DNA from: Cryptomeria japonica
Lineage: Eukaryota > Streptophyta > Pinopsida > Cupressales > Cupressaceae
Reading direction: 5' to 3'
NCBI RefSeq assembly: GCF_030272615.1
Contig: NC_081412.1
Coordinates: 543,076,335 to 543,140,334, forward strand
Length of the DNA: 64,000 nt
Position numbers and translations under genes: made by a program. The number at the start of each line of letters is the position of its first letter. The stretch's first letter is position 1. The notes beneath the pieces are model-generated. The model saw only the letters and a list, made by a program, of their open reading frames with translations, was not told the DNA's origin and did no database searches. Positions 61,400-64,000 of this stretch are shown piece by piece.

Positions 61400-62879
61400 T
61401 GATGAACAGTTAGTACCAAACAGGTACTAAGAGGGGGGCTGAATCAGTACAGACAAAAACACTTTTCCTTAAACCAGTTTGACTGAAAACACTACACTTG
61501 ACTAACAAGCAATAACACCAATCTAAACCAGATTACTACTGGTTAAACATAGTAAGAATGTGAAAGGCATAAACTGGTAACTCTTATCTTTCCACACAAT
61601 CTAACATCTTATTTCCACTTCACCCATATGCATATACAAGTAATACATCAACAGAAATGTAAAGACTTACTAGTTCAACATGCTTTACCGCTTGACATAA
61701 AATAACAAAGCATCACACATAACACACATATTTTTTCATGTGGAAACCCAACTGGGAAAAACCACGGTGGGGATGAATACCCACAAGCTGTTCTTTGAAC
61801 CCTTTTGAAGTTCGCTTTGTTAGGAGCCTAGTTTGGTTAAATACTTTACAATAGGTTTTGTTAGGAACCGATCCTGCTAGGGATCACCCGGTTAAGGGAT
61901 GGCTAAAATACCCAGTTAAGGGTTAAAATCTCTTAAAGGTTATCCTGTTAGAGTATTTTAAGAACTCAAAGATTTTGAGTCACCCTGTTAAAGGATTTAC
62001 AGCAAGCCAATTAAAGCTACCCTATTAATGGATTTTCCAAATGTTGAAGTGGTTAGAGGTCAGCAGGTATTACAATGATCTAGTAACAACACTCAATACC
62101 AATGCAAATCCAGTTTGGTAACTTCCTTCTATAATCATACTCTGCAGGTATCTATTCTCTTATCTAGTCTGGCAAGAATCACGTATCTCTGCACTTAGAT
62201 ACACACACAACATTTTCCAACAAACTCAACATGAAAAACAATATCGACCTTATACAAAACAGATAGGTCGGTAGCATAAACCCTAAACCCTAAACATTTT
62301 AGGTTAAGCAATTCAGTCAATTCAATCCTAACCATTGAACATATTGCATTGATTACAACAATCTTGAATAGATCTCAAGACATTCTCCAATGTTTGTTCT
62401 TCACCACTTTTTGCACGTTAATAACCCATCACTTGTTCTCCACCATTTACAGAGACTTCACACATTCTTGAGGTAGATAGGATCAATCTCCTTCATGCAA
62501 GATCCTTCACACACACAAGGCTCATGTGGCAACACAATCTGTTCTTCATTACAATGCTAACTCATCACACAATGTCATTGGTTGAATCACACAGTCTTGG
62601 AACACTTCAGCCGAAAACCCTGAAGCTAAGAATACCAACCGGTAGTCATACCATATGAAACCTTGATACAAAACATTCCATATACCGGTTCACATTCCAA
62701 CATATCAATTCACTTGGACAGACATACTGCTTCACTTTATCACATATACCGGTTCACAACATCATACCGGTTCTCTTGCAAGTTGCTTACTTCAATATAC
62801 TGGTTCACTCTTTAGCATATTGACATCAATGACAACATACAATATCATCATGTCATCATACTCTACACATATGCCAACA
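61400..62879 (-). repeat. 3' LTR of Copia element 2
   Basis: Plus-strand ends are TGATGAACAG (start uncertain by a few bases) and GCCAACA. It contains a GTGGG...CCCAC stem at 61767-61784 and a GTTA-motif array at 61815-62050. CTAAACC-like sequence near 62281 is too short to be telomeric. Confidence 0.8.
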
Positions 62880-63122
62880 ATCTCCCCCTTTGGCATTGAT
62901 GGCAATATACAAAGATATCTCTTTGCTTCACATCTTCTCCCCCAACACTGCAAATATGTTCTCTTCTTCACATCGTCTCCCCCTTTGACAACAATGCCAA
63001 AGTGGAGGCATATACATCTATGTCCCACTATGTTGTTCCCCCTAAGGAGTAGCATCCTTCAACACACCAATCCTGAAAAAGATATATCAATGTAAGTCTT
63101 GACTGATGTGGAGCACACACCT
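62880..63122 (-). other. Copia element 2 polypurine tract and spacer
   Basis: The tract is 62880-62893 (minus strand CCAAAGGGGGAGAT). Two more PPT-like AAGGGGGAG/TGGGGGAG strings lie at about 62935-62945 and 62975-62990, as in element 1. Confidence 0.6.
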
Positions 63123-64000
63123 TTAGTTCACCTCTTGAAGGGGCAACACCCCTAATTCACCTCTCAAATAGGTAAAGGTAGCCTTCGGTAGAGGCTTGGT
63201 GAATATGTCTACTAACTGCTCCTTACTGGAAACATATTCCAGTACAACTTTTTTGTTCTGAACCTTCTCCCTCAAGAAATGATACTTGAGCTTGAAGTGC
63301 TTGGTTCTAGCATGTAAAACCGGATTCTTTGAGATGTTAATCGCACTTGTGTTGTCACAAAATATACTTACCAGTTTAGATACAGGAACTTTGAAGCCAT
63401 TTAATACATGCTTCATCCAGATTGTTTGGGTACAGTTCATAAATGCTGCAACATACTCCGCTTCTGCTATAGACTAAGAGATACAGCTCTGCTTCTTACT
63501 CATCCATGAGACTAGTCTACCACCAAGAAAGAATGCACCACTGGTTGTGCTCTTCTGGTCATCCACATTACTAGCCCAGTCAGCATCTATAAACACTTTC
63601 AGGTTGAAATCATTACTATATGGATACCATAATCCATAGTCAATAGTTCCCTTCAGATATCTCAGAATCCTCTTGACTGCTACAAAGTGGGATTCTCTTG
63701 GACTTTTCTAAAATTGTGTAGTAATGCCCACTGCATGTGCAATGTCTGGTCTGCTATGTACTACATAGTGCAATTTACGAATCAGTGATTGGCATTCCTT
63801 CTCATTTACCAACCCTGAGTCATCCTCTTTTGATAATTTACAACTGGTCACCATTGATGTACCAACCGGTTTGATGTCTTCCATGCCAAAAGTCTTCAAC
63901 ACCTCTTTGACATATTTGGACTGAGTGATAAACATTCCATCTTGCATTTGTTGAATCTGTAGTCCAATAAAGAGCTTAATCTCCCCTATAAGTGACATCT
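63123..64000 (-). pseudogene. Copia element 2 pol C-terminus: end of reverse transcriptase and RNase H
   Basis: Read leftwards from 63998 in one frame: [35 protein letters not shown] and the LHYVVHSRPDIAHAVG connection. The RNase H follows, with DADWASNVDDQKST, GAFFLGGRLVSWMSKK, EAEYVAA, IFCDNTSAINISKNPVL and DIFTKPLPKATFTYLRG. In-frame stops are at 63708-63710 and 63474-63476; the natural end is 63123. The catalytic core of the reverse transcriptase lies outside the window. Confidence 0.88.

Larger units (their letters stand above)
61400..64000 (-). mobile_element. Copia element 2, 3' part (minus strand, runs off the window)
   Basis: The 3' LTR is about 61400-62879, then a polypurine tract and the C-terminal half of pol to the window edge. 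It is related to element 1 in RNase H and LTR layout but clearly a different family. The right LTR, primer site and right target duplication are outside. Confidence 0.88.

Noticed and set aside
62281-62295. CCCTAAACCCTAAAC, a telomere-like string
   Set aside because: Only two units inside an LTR; chance or element sequence is more likely than interstitial telomere.

Overview
The window looks like intergenic DNA from a large plant genome. Nested LTR retrotransposons and plant L1-type LINEs fill most of it, the background is AT-rich, and one intron-containing nuclear gene is recognisable. The element density and LTR style make me lean towards a gymnosperm (conifer-like) genome. That is an inference; the species cannot be read from the sequence.

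Layout. (1) 1-6697: a Ty3/Gypsy-type element missing its left LTR. It carries only gag and a protease-like region, and ends in a 1.25-kb LTR. (2) 6698-7640 and 22262-23000: two halves of one minus-strand LINE, split by a later insertion. (3) 7641-22260: a minus-strand Copia-like non-autonomous element with an LTR, an initiator-Met primer site, a short coiled-coil plus five-zinc-knuckle gag, a large extra ORF and no pol. That extra ORF is itself split by (4) 9567-17306, a complete second copy of the gag-only Gypsy family with GGAAG target duplications. (5) 23000-23847: an expanded (TA)/(TATG)/(TG) microsatellite. (6) 25000-25835: a probable solo LTR. (7) 26140-29770: a decayed LINE with reverse transcriptase, zinc finger and RNase H. 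(8) 33036-38252: a five-exon glutamate-receptor-like channel gene, the only host gene I recognise. (9) 38253-44047: low-complexity intergenic DNA. (10) 44048-46845: the 5' half of a second LINE. (11) 46846 to about 61399: an Athila/Tat-like Gypsy element whose LTR was split by a complete Copia element (47253-54947, CTAAA duplication) and whose protease was cut by another Copia element (about 61400 to beyond the window end).

How the parts relate. The order of insertion can be read from the nesting: LINEs first, then the large elements, then the recent gag-only Gypsy copy and the Copia copies. All element ORFs carry stop codons or frameshifts. The gag-only Gypsy family and the coiled-coil/zinc-knuckle element have no polymerase of their own, so they would have depended on proteins from other elements. 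The least expected signals are the pol-less element with a large extra ORF, a stem and GTTA-motif array shared by three different Copia-type LTRs, a GC-rich module repeated three times per Gypsy element, and an atypical pore segment and splice junction in the channel gene.
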